Source of the DNA: Bacteroides sp. CAG:144
Lineage (GTDB): Bacteria; Bacteroidota; Bacteroidia; Bacteroidales; UBA11471
DNA length: 37,497 nucleotides
NCBI GenBank assembly: GCA_000434215.1
Contig: HF999722.1
Span: forward strand, 1-37,497
Direction of reading: 5' to 3'
Every line of letters begins with the position of its first letter. Positions within the stretch are counted from its first letter, which is position 1. Under the pieces are notes generated by a model. It saw nothing but the letters and a program-made list of their open reading frames with translations, was not told the DNA's origin and did not search any database. Shown here in pieces: positions 1 through 9,316 of this stretch. Made by a program: the position numbers and the translations under genes.

Positions 1-1
1 C

Positions 2-3000
2 GGTGTGTCCGACGGGCTTGTCGTCATAAGGAATGCCGGTAAGACCCGCCTTTCGGTATATCAGGACGAGTCGGCCTATTATCATGCGTCCGATACTTTT
101 GTTGTGGAATTACAGGTCGACAAAGCGATGTTGACAGTTTCCGTTTCCGATACATCGCGTTGTTATCGGGAAGATAATCCGGTATTCACTTTTACATATA
201 GCGGTTTTGTCAATGGTGATGATACGACGGCAGTCAATGTCGAGCCTGTGGCTGCGACCGAGGCGGGAATGGATGCGAAAGTCGGCGAGTATGTCGTAAC
301 GGCATCGGGTGCGCAGTCTTCCAATTACGATTTCACATACGAGCAAGGTACGCTGTTTGTACGTCCGGCCGTTTCGGTTCTCGAAATTGCGACTGTTGAT
401 ACGCTGGTTTACGGACAATTGTCGTTGCCGTTGCCCGAGGTACAGAAAAACAACGATGAGCAGGAAATGACATTCAAGACGCTCGATGCCGCAGTCGCAG
501 TAGTAAAAGAGGGTAAAATAGAGATTACCGGGGCTGGAACCACGTCGCTCGTTGCCGTACAGGAATTGAGCGAAAACTACCTTCCGGGTTCCGATACGAT
601 AGAGATTGTCGTGAAGAAAGCCCTTCTTTCGGTACGCGCGGTCGATACCGAGCGTTCTTACGGCGAGGCCAATCCGGAGGGAAAACTCTCTTATGAAGGT
701 TTTGTATACGGAGATGATACGACGGCTTTGTCGGTAAAACCGGTACTTTGTTGGGAAGCCGATTCGTTATCTCCTGTCGGCGTGTATGCCGTGTGGCCCG
801 AAGGTGCGGAGGCCGACGATTACAAGTTTGAATATCATGCCGGCGAACTTACGGTAAATCCGGCTCAGACGGTTATCTCGATTACACTCCCCGATACGGC
901 GATCTATGGAGATGAACCTCGGGCGCTCGATATTTTATCGAACAATACCGAGAGTGAAATCATATATGCCATATCCGATCCGACGATCGTGGAAATTACC
1001 GATGGCCGTTTGAATCCGAAACGGGCCGGTTCGACGATGGTTATTGCTATGCAGACGGGGTCGCAGAATTATACACAAGGTGTGTCTAACTTCTTTACGT
1101 TTGTCGTGAAAAAAGCTCCTCTTACAATTTCGGTAGCCGATACTTCTCGCAGTTACGGAATGGAAAATCCTGCGTTTACACTTTCTTACGAAGGCTTTGT
1201 AAATGGCGATGACGAGACGTCGTTGCTGTCGTTGCCGCAGGTGGAGTGCGCTGCGGTATCTATCTCGGACGTGGGTGAGTACGATATTGTTGTTGGCGGT
1301 GCGGCTGCCGGTAATTATGAGATCTCTTATCGTCCGGGAACATTGTCGGTCGTTCCGGCCGCAACGACGTTATCGGTCGGAGAAGTCGGGCTGAAATATT
1401 ATGGTGATGATTCTTTTGCCTTATCGGTAACGACCAATAATCCGGAATCGGAGATCGATTATTTTGTCGAAGACACGCGTGTTGTCAAAATGGCCGATGA
1501 TCGTGTTGTAGTGGTGGCGCCCGGTACCACCCATGTTTTGTTGAAACAAGAGGCCTCGACCAATTATGCGGCTTCGGAGGCGGTCTCTGTTCCGGTTACG
1601 GTCTCTAAACGACCTTTGTATGTGAGTGTGTCCGATGCTGCACGGGACTACGGGAAACCCAATCCCGAGTTTGAGATTTTGTATGACGGTTTTGTACTTG
1701 GCGAAAGTGATGAAGATCTGACGGCGAAGCCGGTGGCATTGTGCTCGGCCGATTCTTTGTCGCTCGGTTCTTTCCCGATTGTTTTGTCGGGAGGCCGTTC
1801 CGATAATTATGAGTTTGTCTATTCCAACGGGACATTGTCTATCGGTTCTGTAAATACCGAATTGACAGTCGCTTCTATCGAGAGTAAAACGTATGGCGAT
1901 TTACCGTTTGCCTTGCCGTCGGTAACGACCAATAACAATCGGGGAGAGATCACCTATACGGTCGCCGATGAAAACGTGGCCGTCATTGCAGACGGGCGCG
2001 TACATATCCGGGGAACCGGCGAGACGACCCTTACGGTGCGGCAGTCGGCGACCGACAGCCATACGGCGGCAGAAGTAACAATTCCCTTGACGGTATCGAA
2101 AGCGGTGCTGACGGTAACGGCCGAAAACAAGGAGTGCCGTCAAGGCGACGAAATGCCCGGGCTGACTTATGTCTATAAGGGATTTGTTACGGGAGAAGAT
2201 GAAACCGTCCTCTCTGCCGTACCCGAAATTTCGTGTGAAGTATCGGAGACCGTCCAAGCCGGGACGTTCCTGATCACTGTCTCGGGAGGAGAAGCCACCA
2301 ATTATGATTTTTCTTATAAGTCGGGACTGTTGACGGTATCAACATACGTTCCTACGCAATTATCCGTAGCCTCTATCGAGGGTAAAACGTATGGCGATCT
2401 ACCGTTTGCCTTGCCGTCGGTAACGACCAATAACAATCGGGGAGAGATCACCTATACGGTCGCCGATGAAAACGTGGCCGTCATTGCAGACGGGCGCGTA
2501 CATATCCGGGGAACCGGCGAGACGACCCTTACGGTGCGGCAGTCGGCGACCGACAGCCATACGGCGGCAGAAGTAACAATTCCCTTGACGGTATCGAAAG
2601 CGGTGCTGACGGTAACGGCCGAAAACAAGGAGTGCCGTCAAGGCGACGAAATGCCCGGGCTGACTTATGTCTATAAGGGATTTGTTACGGGAGAAGATGA
2701 AACCGTCCTCTCTGCCGTACCCGAAATTTCGTGTGAAGTATCGGAGACCGTCCAAGCCGGGACGTTCCTGATCACTGTCTCGGGAGGAGAAGCCGCCAAT
2801 TATGATTTTGTCTATAACTCGGGAACTCTTACGGTCGGTAATTTCTGTGAAACGACTCTTTCCGTGGCAGAGATAGGAGAGAAGGTGTATAACGATCTGC
2901 CGTTTGCCCTGCCGTCGGTAACGACCAATAACAACCGGGGAGAGATCACCTACACAATCGCCGATGAGGGTATTGCGGTTATTTCCGAAGGCCGTATTTA

Positions 3001-3580
3001 CATCAAAGGAGTAGGAAAAACCTCTTTGATTGTGAGACAGGCTGCTACCGAAACATACTCTTCGGCCGAAGTCGAAGTCGGGTTTACGGTATCGAAAGCG
3101 GTGCTGACGGTAACGGCCGAAAATAAGATTTGTTGTCAGGGAGAAGTCCTGCCGGAGCTGACGCTTGCATATAAAGGTTTTGCTATGGGCGAAGACGAGG
3201 CGTCTCTCGATGTCCTTCCCGGTATTGTTTGCGGAGTGTCCGATGCTTCTTGTGCAGGAACTTATGAAATTATCGTATCGGGCGGAGAGTCGGATCATTA
3301 TGATTTTGTATATCGCCCGGGCACGCTTACCATAACGGAACTGGCCGATATATCCCGTGCTACGTCCGACAACATCGGGCTGTATTATGCGACCGGCAAT
3401 CTTCACATATCGGGAACTGTTTCCCGTATTGTCATCTCCGATATTCGGGGAGCAGAGGTGAAACGTATCGTCCGTCCGCAAGCTACGGAATCGATAGCCG
3501 AGTTACCGGTGGGACATTATATCATACGGGTAGAGTCGGCCGATAAAAAGATATTGCGATACAGGATTGTGAAAGAATAG
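2..3580 (+). CDS. MBG-domain repeat surface protein, 5' end outside window
   Basis: Large repetitive extracellular protein. The frame is open from the left edge of the window, so the true start lies upstream; about 1190 residues are visible. The sequence shows seven MBG modules (Y-x-GF-V-x-G-D/E-D ... NY-x-F-x-Y-x-x-G-x-L-x-V), each preceded by a bacterial Ig-like module with a YGDLPFALP-type opening. The module joints (KAxLTV) recur about every 496 bp, at nucleotides 122, 616, 1112, 1607, 2099, 2597 and 3095. The last ~75 residues (GNLHISG...VISDIRG...LPVGHYIIRV) resemble the type IX secretion C-terminal sorting domain, which in this phylum sends proteins to the cell surface. Family knowledge suggests adhesion or a structural role; no catalytic domain is visible. 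Two modules are nearly identical at the DNA level. The gene is followed by a strong terminator and is not co-transcribed with rpsA. Confidence 0.85.
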   Translation, partial: GVSDGLVVIRNAGKTRLSVYQDESAYYHASDTFVVELQVDKAMLTVSVSDTSRCYREDNPVFTFTYSGFVNGDDTTAVNVEPVAATEAGMDAKVGEYVVTASGAQSSNYDFTYEQGTLFVRPAVSVLEIATVDTLVYGQLSLPLPEVQKNNDEQEMTFKTLDAAVAVVKEGKIEITGAGTTSLVAVQELSENYLPGSDTIEIVVKKALLSVRAVDTERSYGEANPEGKLSYEGFVYGDDTTALSVKPVLCWEADSLSPVGVYAVWPEGAEADDYKFEYHAGELTVNPAQTVISITLPDTAIYGDEPRALDILSNNTESEIIYAISDPTIVEITDGRLNPKRAGSTMVIAMQTGSQNYTQGVSNFFTFVVKKAPLTISVADTSRSYGMENPAFTLSYEGFVNGDDETSLLSLPQVECAAVSISDVGEYDIVVGGAAAGNYEISYRPGTLSVVPAATTLSVGEVGLKYYGDDSFALSVTTNNPESEIDYFVEDTRVVKMADDRVVVVAPGTTHVLLKQEASTNYAASEAVSVPVTVSKRPLYVSVSDAARDYGKPNPEFEILYDGFVLGESDEDLTAKPVALCSADSLSLGSFPIVLSGGRSDNYEFVYSNGTLSIGSVNTELTVASIESKTYGDLPFALPSVTTNNNRGEITYTVADENVAVIADGRVHIRGTGETTLTVRQSATDSHTAAEVTIPLTVSKAVLTVTAENKECRQGDEMPGLTYVYKGFVTGEDETVLSAVPEISCEVSETVQAGTFLITVSGGEATNYDFSYKSGLLTVSTYVPTQLSVASIEGKTYGDLPFALPSVTTNNNRGEITYTVADENVAVIADGRVHIRGTGETTLTVRQSATDSHTAAEVTIPLTVSKAVLTVTAENKECRQGDEMPGLTYVYKGFVTGEDETVLSAVPEISCEVSETVQAGTFLITVSGGEAANYDFVYNSGTLTVGNFCETTLSVAEIGEKVYNDLPFALPSVTTNNNRGEITYTIADEGIAVISEGRIYIKGVGKTSLIVRQAATETYSSAEVEVGFTVSKAVLTVTAENKICCQGEVLPELTLAYKGFAMGEDEASLDVLPGIVCGVSDASCAGTYEIIVSGGESDHYDFVYRPGTLTITELADISRATSDNIGLYYATGNLHISGTVSRIVISDIRGAEVKRIVRPQATESIAELPVGHYIIRVESADKKILRYRIVKE
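1903..2794 (+). repeat. 394-bp exact tandem duplication (copies 1903-2296 and 2401-2794)
   Basis: By reading the two copies side by side I find no mismatch over 394 bp. The offset is 498 bp (166 codons), which keeps the reading frame. Differences appear only outside this core, for example ttta/tcta just before it and acc/gcc just after it. A third, diverged copy begins near 2899 and shares shorter identical blocks (near 2912-2938 and 3089-3123). This is one MBG plus Ig-like unit. Confidence 0.95.
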
Positions 3581-3606
3581 TTTGGGTTAAGTTTTATTTT
3601 TTTGTT

Positions 3607-3640
3607 CGGGGCAGGTCGTCGGGACTTGCCCCGATTTTTT
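3607..3640 (+). terminator. Rho-independent terminator after the MBG protein
   Basis: An 11-bp stem (3607-3617 with 3623-3633, one G-U pair) closes a 5-nt loop and is followed by a run of six T. It lies 27 bp after the stop codon and separates the surface-protein gene from rpsA. Confidence 0.88.
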
Positions 3641-3668
3641 ATAAAGAGGTGAAAATCTTTTGTATGAA

Positions 3669-3699
3669 TTTGTCGGGTTAAAAAAAAGAACTATCTTTG
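3669..3699 (+). promoter_or_regulatory. Bacteroidetes-type promoter of rpsA
   Basis: TTTG at 3669-3672, a 19-bp spacer, then TATCTTTG at 3692-3699, matching the known -33/-7 consensus TTTG/TAnnTTTG. The predicted transcript start is near 3705, giving a leader of about 60 nt. Confidence 0.8.
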
Positions 3700-3763
3700 C
3701 CCCGATTTTTAGAGACCATATAATGTCTAATTTAGTAGTAAGAAAATCAATCATTTAAAAAAC

Positions 3764-5557
3764 ATGGAAGAAAAACAAATTTCCCCCGTTGAAAACTTCG
3801 ACTGGGAAGCCTATGAAAAAGGCGAAGTAGTCGGCGAAAAAAGCCGCGAGGAATTGGTCGCTACTTATGACCAGTCGCTCAACACCGTAAAAGACAAAGA
3901 GGTAATCGAAGGAACGGTTATTTCTATCAACAAACGTGAAGTTGTTGTCAACATCGGTTACAAATCCGATGGCGTTATTTCGATGAACGAATTCCGTTAC
4001 AACCCCGAACTCAAAGTGGGCGATACGGTCGAAGTTTATATCGAAAACCAAGAAGATAAAAAAGGCCAGTTGGTACTTTCTCACAAGAAAGCCCGCGCAA
4101 CCCGTTCATGGGATCGCGTAAATGCTGCTCTCGAAAACGACGAAGTCATCAAGGGTTACATCAAGTGCCGTACCAAAGGCGGTATGATTGTCGATGTATT
4201 CGGCATCGAAGCCTTCTTGCCCGGTTCGCAAATCGACGTTAAACCCATTCGCGACTACGATGTATTCGTAGGCAAAACGATGGAATTCAAAGTCGTTAAA
4301 ATCAATCAGGAATTCAAGAATGTCGTTGTTTCGCACAAAGCTCTCATTGAGGCCGAGCTCGAACAACAGAAAAAAGAAATCATCGCTAAACTCGAAAAAG
4401 GTCAGGTACTCGAAGGTACGGTCAAGAATATCACCTCTTACGGCGTGTTCATCGACCTCGGCGGTGTCGATGGTCTTATCCACATCACCGACTTGTCTTG
4501 GGGCCGCGTAAGCCACCCCGAAGAAGTCGTTTCGCTCGACCAGAAGCTCAATGTCGTTATTCTCGACTTCGACGACGAGAAGAAACGTATCGCTCTCGGT
4601 CTGAAACAACTTACTCCGCACCCCTGGGATGCTCTCGATCCCAATCTCAAAGTGGGCGACAAAGTCAAAGGAAAAGTTGCCGTCATGGCCGATTACGGTG
4701 CATTCATCGAAATTGCTCCGGGCGTAGAAGGTCTTATCCACGTATCGGAAATGTCGTGGTCGCAACACTTGCGTAGCGCACAAGACTTCATGAAAGTGGG
4801 CGATGAGGTAGAAGCCGTAATCCTTACACTCGATCGTGAAGAGCGCAAGATGTCGTTGGGTATCAAACAACTCAAACCCGATCCCTGGGAAAATATCGAA
4901 ACCAAATATGCCGTCGGTTCGCGTCATCAGGCCAAAGTTCGTAACTTCACCAACTTCGGCGTATTCGTAGAAATCGAAGAAGGCGTAGAAGGTCTTATCC
5001 ACATCTCCGACCTTTCTTGGACAAAGAAAATCAAACACCCCTCAGAGTTTACTCAAATCGGTGCCGATATCGAAGTTCAAGTTCTCGAAATCGACAAAGA
5101 AAATCGTCGTCTCAGCCTCGGACACAAACAACTCGAAGAAAATCCCTGGGACGTATTCGAGACCGTGTTTACAGTAGGTTCTATCCATGAGGGAACGATT
5201 ATCGAAATGCTCGAAAAAGGTGCGGTTATCGCATTGCCTTACGGAGTAGAAGGTTTCGCAACTCCCAAACATCTCGTTAAGGAAGACGGAACTCAGGCTC
5301 AGGTTGATGAGAAACTCGACTTCAAGGTAATCGAGTTCAACAAAGATGCCAAACGCATCATTCTTTCTCATAGCCGTATCTTCGAAGATGTGGCAAAAGC
5401 CGAGGCTCAAAAAGAGGCTTCTGCCAAAAAAGCTGCTAAAAAAGCCGCTAAGGCCGAAGAGTCTGCTGCCATTTCTTCTCCCGTAGAGAAAACGACTCTC
5501 GGAGACATCGAAGAGTTGGCCGCTCTGAAAGAGAAACTCTCCAAAGACAATAAATAA
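3764..5557 (+). CDS. rpsA: 30S ribosomal protein S1
   Basis: Ribosomal protein S1, which binds mRNA on the small subunit and assists initiation. The 597 residues contain six S1 (OB-fold) repeats, at about 45-110, 126-192, 212-281, 296-369, 383-456 and 470-538. Repeats 3 to 5 carry the typical G-V-F-I/V ... G-L-I-H-x-S/T-D/E-L/M-S-W signature (for example 228-246 and 398-419). The tail (about 542-568) is rich in Lys and Ala. The length is normal for the phylum. The start is the ATG at 3764, preceded by an A-rich stretch and no Shine-Dalgarno sequence, as usual here. It is monocistronic, with its own promoter upstream and a terminator just downstream. Codon choice is strongly biased (many aaa, cgt, ttc), which fits high expression. 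Confidence 0.97.
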   Translation: MEEKQISPVENFDWEAYEKGEVVGEKSREELVATYDQSLNTVKDKEVIEGTVISINKREVVVNIGYKSDGVISMNEFRYNPELKVGDTVEVYIENQEDKKGQLVLSHKKARATRSWDRVNAALENDEVIKGYIKCRTKGGMIVDVFGIEAFLPGSQIDVKPIRDYDVFVGKTMEFKVVKINQEFKNVVVSHKALIEAELEQQKKEIIAKLEKGQVLEGTVKNITSYGVFIDLGGVDGLIHITDLSWGRVSHPEEVVSLDQKLNVVILDFDDEKKRIALGLKQLTPHPWDALDPNLKVGDKVKGKVAVMADYGAFIEIAPGVEGLIHVSEMSWSQHLRSAQDFMKVGDEVEAVILTLDREERKMSLGIKQLKPDPWENIETKYAVGSRHQAKVRNFTNFGVFVEIEEGVEGLIHISDLSWTKKIKHPSEFTQIGADIEVQVLEIDKENRRLSLGHKQLEENPWDVFETVFTVGSIHEGTIIEMLEKGAVIALPYGVEGFATPKHLVKEDGTQAQVDEKLDFKVIEFNKDAKRIILSHSRIFEDVAKAEAQKEASAKKAAKKAAKAEESAAISSPVEKTTLGDIEELAALKEKLSKDNK

Positions 5558-5580
5558 TTGTTGCAACAACTTATCATGGC

Positions 5581-5617
5581 AGGCGCCGACCTTATGGGGT
5601 CGACGCCTCTTTTTTTG
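5581..5617 (+). terminator. Rho-independent terminator of rpsA
   Basis: An 11-bp stem with one mismatch (5581-5591 with 5598-5608), a 6-nt loop, then a run of eight T at 5610-5617. It begins 24 bp after the rpsA stop. Confidence 0.85.
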
Positions 5618-5697
5618 TAGAACGGAAGGTGGATTTGCAGAGGAGAAGTTCGTTTTGTGAGGGTTTTGAAAATGTCATCGAAACGAAATCTTTAAAA

Positions 5698-5729
5698 TTT
5701 GCGATACCGTTGTCGAATGACTATTTTTG
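5698..5729 (+). promoter_or_regulatory. Promoter of rnz and the alkaline phosphatase gene
   Basis: TTTG at 5698-5701, 20 bp, then TATTTTTG at 5722-5729. This rules out an in-frame upstream start at 5699 and supports the ATG at 5759 as the rnz start, with a leader of roughly 25 nt. Confidence 0.75.
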
Positions 5730-5758
5730 TATTCAGAACGAAAGTGAAAAATCTTCGC

Positions 5759-6673
5759 ATGAATAGTTTTGAATTGTCGGTGTTAGGTTGTGGTTCGGCA
5801 TTTCCTACCAATCGTCATAATCCCAGTGCGCAAGCGCTTTGTCATCACGACAGGGTATTTCTTATCGATTGCGGGGAAGGTACTCAGCAGTATTATCGTC
5901 GGCAGGGGTTGAAGTTGGGCCGTTTACAACATATTTTTATTTCGCATCTGCATGGCGACCATTGTCTGGGGCTTGTCGGGCTTATATCCACGTTGGGGCT
6001 TTTCGATCGGGGTGGAGAAATCATTGTGCATGCGGTTCCCGATGCGTTGCGGGTATTCCCGCCTCTGTTCGAGGCATTCTGTCATGACCTTCCTTTTCAA
6101 GTGCGTATTGAACCGTTTTCTCCGTTTTCTCCGGAAATAATTTATGAGGATAAGACGCTTACGGTGAAAACTTTGCCGTTGAAGCACCGCATTCCTACTG
6201 CCGGTTTTCTATTTGAAGAGAAGGAATCTCCCCGTCATTTATTGGGTGATGTGGCAGAATTTTATAAAATACCCAATTTCCGCCGGGCTGAAATAAAAGC
6301 CGGAGCAGATTTCGTTTTGCCCGACGGGACGGTCGTTCCCAATGACCGTCTTACACGTCCTGCTGCTCCGCCGAAACGTTATGCCTATTGTTCCGATACG
6401 GCTTATAGCGAGAGGTTGATACCGTGGGTCGAAGGCGTCGATTTGCTTTATCATGAGGCGACATTCGCTCATGAGTCGGTTGTATTGGCCAAACAGACCA
6501 CCCATTCTACGGCACGTCAAGCGGCTACCATCGCTTTGCGGGCCGGAGTGAAGAAGTTGATGATAGGCCACTTTTCGGCTCGTTACAACGATGAGAAGGA
6601 TTTGTTGGCTGAGGCTTGCGAGGTGTTTCCCGAGACGATATTGGCTTATGAGGGATTGAAATATTTATTTTGA
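5759..6673 (+). CDS. rnz: Ribonuclease Z (tRNA 3' endonuclease)
   Basis: Zinc-dependent endonuclease of the metallo-beta-lactamase fold that trims tRNA 3' trailers. The 304-residue length is the usual short-form (tRNase Z-S) size. The N-terminal strand LSVLGCGSAFPT is followed by the metal-binding motif HLHGDH (63-68). Further conserved blocks are YCSDTAY, LLYHEATF and HSTARQAA, and GHFSARY near the C-terminus. The start at 5759 is chosen because the longer frame would begin inside the promoter. The stop codon is 5 bp before the next gene, so the two probably share a transcript. A missing C-terminal extension and the single MBL domain exclude the long eukaryotic form. Confidence 0.95.
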   Translation: MNSFELSVLGCGSAFPTNRHNPSAQALCHHDRVFLIDCGEGTQQYYRRQGLKLGRLQHIFISHLHGDHCLGLVGLISTLGLFDRGGEIIVHAVPDALRVFPPLFEAFCHDLPFQVRIEPFSPFSPEIIYEDKTLTVKTLPLKHRIPTAGFLFEEKESPRHLLGDVAEFYKIPNFRRAEIKAGADFVLPDGTVVPNDRLTRPAAPPKRYAYCSDTAYSERLIPWVEGVDLLYHEATFAHESVVLAKQTTHSTARQAATIALRAGVKKLMIGHFSARYNDEKDLLAEACEVFPETILAYEGLKYLF

Positions 6674-6678
6674 CAGAT

Positions 6679-7821
6679 ATGAAAACAACGATTTTCCGGA
6701 CATTATTTTTCTTTGTGGCGGTATTCCCGTTTACGACGGCTTTTGCGCAATTCAATAGCTATACCTCTCCCGAGAGACAGGCGGTTTACACTCCTACGTA
6801 CCGGACCGACGGCTCCGGTGGAAAAGTGAAGAACGTTATCCTTATGGTGGGCGACGGTATGGGACTGGCGCACATGACGACTGCATTGCATGCAAACGGG
6901 GGAGACCTTACGATTGCTCGTATGCGCCATATCGGGTTGGTCAAGACGCAGTCGCAGAACCGTTATATAACCGATTCTGCCGCCTCGGGAACCGCCTATG
7001 CGACGGGGCATAAAACAAATAATGGGAGCTTGGGTGTCGATAGTGAGGGAAATGTTTTGTCTAATATGACCGAAATACTTTCTTCAAAAGGGTATGCTAC
7101 AGGTATTGTTACGACCGATAAGATTTCGGGAGCTACGCCGGCTGCTTTCTATACGCATCAGCCCCGGCGAAGCATGACCCGGGAGATACTCTCTGACTTG
7201 ATTCGCACGAAAGCTCTTTTTGTTGCAGGTAGCAGTGTCTCTCTTTTTGAAAATATCGGAGTAGAATATTTCGACTCTTTGAGGCATCGCGGATTCGGTG
7301 TTATCCATGATTTCAGGGAGTTGCCTCGTGTTTCCGCAGATAAGATTGCTCTTATTGCGTGCGATCGTGATGCCGAGTGGGTACAGAATGGGCGCGATAC
7401 GGCATATTTGAGAAGTGTTACCGATTTTGCCCTCTCTTTTCTTGCCGAAAAATCGAAGAAGGGATTTTTCTTGTTGGTCGAGGGTGCGGAAATCGATCAT
7501 GGGGCTCACGCCGGGAATATCGAAGGAGTCGTGAGGGAGACGCTCGATTTTGACAAAGCTGTTGCCGAGGCGTTGCAGTTTGCCGATGAAAATGGGAAGA
7601 CGCTCGTCATTGTTTTGGCCGATCATGAGACGGGTGGTCTGGCATTAGGCGAAGGAAATATTTCCGAAGGTGTGGTTTCCGGTCATTTTGCAACCGGAGG
7701 GCATTCTCCTGTATTGGTCCCGGTCTATGCCTATGGCCCTCATGCGCAGGATTTTTGCGGGGTTATAGATAATACCGAGGTCTTTTCCCGCATTCTTTCG
7801 GCTCTGAAAGTAAAGAGATAG
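6679..7821 (+). CDS. Secreted alkaline phosphatase (PhoA family)
   Basis: Periplasmic or surface phosphomonoesterase of the alkaline phosphatase superfamily (380 residues). An N-terminal signal peptide (FRTLFFFVAVFPFTTAFA, about 6-23) is followed by the metal-site block NVILMVGDGMG (Asp59) and the nucleophile motif TDSAASGTAYATG (Ser100). The second metal site is EGAEIDHGAH (about 268-277) and the later ligands are LADHETGG (about 314-321) and GGHSP (His about 342). All catalytic positions expected of the family are present. The ATG at 6679 is preferred over a TTG at 6670 that overlaps the rnz stop. It lies 5 bp after rnz and ends at a shared terminator. No Pho-box-like operator is recognisable, so phosphate control cannot be claimed. 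Confidence 0.93.
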   Translation: MKTTIFRTLFFFVAVFPFTTAFAQFNSYTSPERQAVYTPTYRTDGSGGKVKNVILMVGDGMGLAHMTTALHANGGDLTIARMRHIGLVKTQSQNRYITDSAASGTAYATGHKTNNGSLGVDSEGNVLSNMTEILSSKGYATGIVTTDKISGATPAAFYTHQPRRSMTREILSDLIRTKALFVAGSSVSLFENIGVEYFDSLRHRGFGVIHDFRELPRVSADKIALIACDRDAEWVQNGRDTAYLRSVTDFALSFLAEKSKKGFFLLVEGAEIDHGAHAGNIEGVVRETLDFDKAVAEALQFADENGKTLVIVLADHETGGLALGEGNISEGVVSGHFATGGHSPVLVPVYAYGPHAQDFCGVIDNTEVFSRILSALKVKR

Positions 7822-7845
7822 GGACTGTGATTGATTGAATGGACT

Positions 7846-7878
7846 AAAAAGGCTCTACCCGACAGGTAGAGCCTTTTT
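7846..7878. terminator. Bidirectional terminator between alkaline phosphatase and GH43 genes
   Basis: A perfect 14-bp stem (7846-7859 with 7865-7878) with a 5-nt loop, A-tract on the left and T-tract on the right. It can end transcription of both convergent genes. Confidence 0.92.
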
Positions 7879-7894
7879 GTTTGTTTCTGTAAAT

Positions 7895-9271
7895 TTATTT
7901 TATGACATGTATCGTACCGTCGGGGGCGAAGTCGACGGGGACGATAGCCGGCATTTCTCGGAAAGGGGCTTGGTTGTCATTTCCGAAAAACGTACACCAC
8001 CATTTGCCGGTACGGTCTTTGAAATAACAGGTTCCGCCTCCGCAGGGAACGGCTTCATGGCGCATGCGGTAAGGTCCGTATATCGATTCCGACATGGCTA
8101 CCATACTGCTGTAACGTCCCTCATAAGAGTCAGCTGCCGTCAGATAATAGATACCGTTACGTTTGAAAAGAAAAGCTCCTTCGCGGCCGATGTCTTTACA
8201 ATCCCGCCGGGTAAGGCATGTGGAGGCGTGGTGCGATGGATTCGTGTCGGGGTCGATCAATACGGGTTTCACAGGTTCTTCGGCCAGCCCGCTCATATCC
8301 TCTTTCATACGGGCGATGTAGCCTCCCCCGTAGACAAGATATACGCTGCCATCTTCATCTTCAAAAAGTGAAGCGTCTATATCCTCTTTCCAATAGCCGT
8401 CGTCGGCCAAAGCATTTACGTAAGGTCCTTCGGGAAGCCCTGTCGTACTTTTCAATAGGCCTCTATCGCCAGGGGGCATACTGAGGGTGATATAGTAGTT
8501 GCCTTTTATATAGTGGATTTCGGGAGCCCATAAAGCTCTGACGGCTTTCTTATGGAACCTCCACTGCTGCCATGTGGCATCTTGCTCGAAACTCCAAACC
8601 AAGCCCATATATTCCCATTTTTTCAAGTCGGCCGACCGCCATAACTCTACTCCGTCGTTGGCGTGCCAAATGTCGTTGCCGGTCGATCCCGTGAGATAAT
8701 AAAGCCCGTCGCCACCCACGCAGATGACGGCATCTCGTATTTGTGCATTGATGAGGGGCGTAATGGGAGGAATCAAGCCTTTTTTTACAGCGCTTCCGCT
8801 GAGTTTCGGATTGTTTTTATTGTATTTGAGCCATAGAGGACTCGGGCCGCCCAGCGTCGTTTGGTCGGGGCCGCTGATACCCAAGTGTATGTTTCTGGCT
8901 TCTCCCCGATGTGTGGGAATGTCGAAATTCCGGGTTTGTACGAGAAATGTGTATTGTCTGTTTTTCATATAGGCGCAACACATGGCGGCATCGCCGGGAT
9001 AGTCGTTTGATTTCACGCGGAGGGTGAGTGTGTCGTTACGGTGCAGGGTGCGGGGTGTGCTTTCCCATACTCCGCTATTGATACGGTATTCACCGTTACG
9101 CACGGTCAGATGCAGGGTGTCATCGCAGATGACAATGGGTGTGGAAGCTATCCATGTGTCCGGTTCTACCCCTTTTTGTGAGGGAAAGGAGTAGTCATGG
9201 GAAGACGGGGTACAGGCTACTACCGAGAATAAGGTGAGGGCAATGCCTGTGCAGTAAAGGCTGTTTCTCAT
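7895..9271 (-). CDS. GH43-family glycoside hydrolase, lipoprotein
   Basis: Five-bladed beta-propeller glycoside hydrolase of family 43 (arabinofuranosidase, xylosidase or galactosidase type; substrate not predictable). The 458 residues start with a lipoprotein signal ending in SVVAC (Cys20), so it is probably anchored in a membrane. A small N-terminal beta domain (about 40-118, with the EYRINSGVWES...RNDTLTLRV pattern) resembles the accessory domain often fused to Bacteroidetes GH43 enzymes. The propeller carries the expected acidic triad: Asp180 (IRDAVI), Asp299 (EDIDASLF) and Glu364 (GREGAFLF), plus LWAPEIHYIKGNYYI. The gene begins 45 bp after the upstream PgpH-like gene with no own promoter seen, so it is probably in that transcript. 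There are no SusC/SusD neighbours, so it is not part of a visible polysaccharide utilisation locus. Confidence 0.88.
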   Translation of the reverse strand: MRNSLYCTGIALTLFSVVACTPSSHDYSFPSQKGVEPDTWIASTPIVICDDTLHLTVRNGEYRINSGVWESTPRTLHRNDTLTLRVKSNDYPGDAAMCCAYMKNRQYTFLVQTRNFDIPTHRGEARNIHLGISGPDQTTLGGPSPLWLKYNKNNPKLSGSAVKKGLIPPITPLINAQIRDAVICVGGDGLYYLTGSTGNDIWHANDGVELWRSADLKKWEYMGLVWSFEQDATWQQWRFHKKAVRALWAPEIHYIKGNYYITLSMPPGDRGLLKSTTGLPEGPYVNALADDGYWKEDIDASLFEDEDGSVYLVYGGGYIARMKEDMSGLAEEPVKPVLIDPDTNPSHHASTCLTRRDCKDIGREGAFLFKRNGIYYLTAADSYEGRYSSMVAMSESIYGPYRMRHEAVPCGGGTCYFKDRTGKWWCTFFGNDNQAPFREMPAIVPVDFAPDGTIHVIK

Positions 9272-9316
9272 AACGTGAAGATTTCTGTCCGGAAATTTCT
9301 GGATAAATATGGAGAA

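Noticed and set aside
2399..3481. 360-codon minus-strand frame in the MBG protein gene
   Set aside because: It repeats itself only because the sense-strand repeat does; the translation has no recognisable protein features.
1..3580. CRISPR-like array suspected from regular repeats
   Set aside because: The period is about 496 bp and entirely within one open reading frame of protein modules; no short repeat-spacer pattern or cas genes occur in the window.
4106..5038. 310-codon minus-strand frame opposite rpsA
   Set aside because: A shadow of the strongly biased codon use of rpsA; Phe/Asp-rich translation with no domain.
5699..5758. Upstream in-frame extension of rnz
   Set aside because: It overlaps the promoter (5698-5729), and homologous sequence begins only at MNSFELSVLG.
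7895..9271. Possible polysaccharide utilisation locus around the GH43 and PL1 genes
   Set aside because: There are no SusC/SusD pairs, hybrid two-component systems or anti-sigma genes in the window, and the two enzymes are 9 kb apart in separate units.
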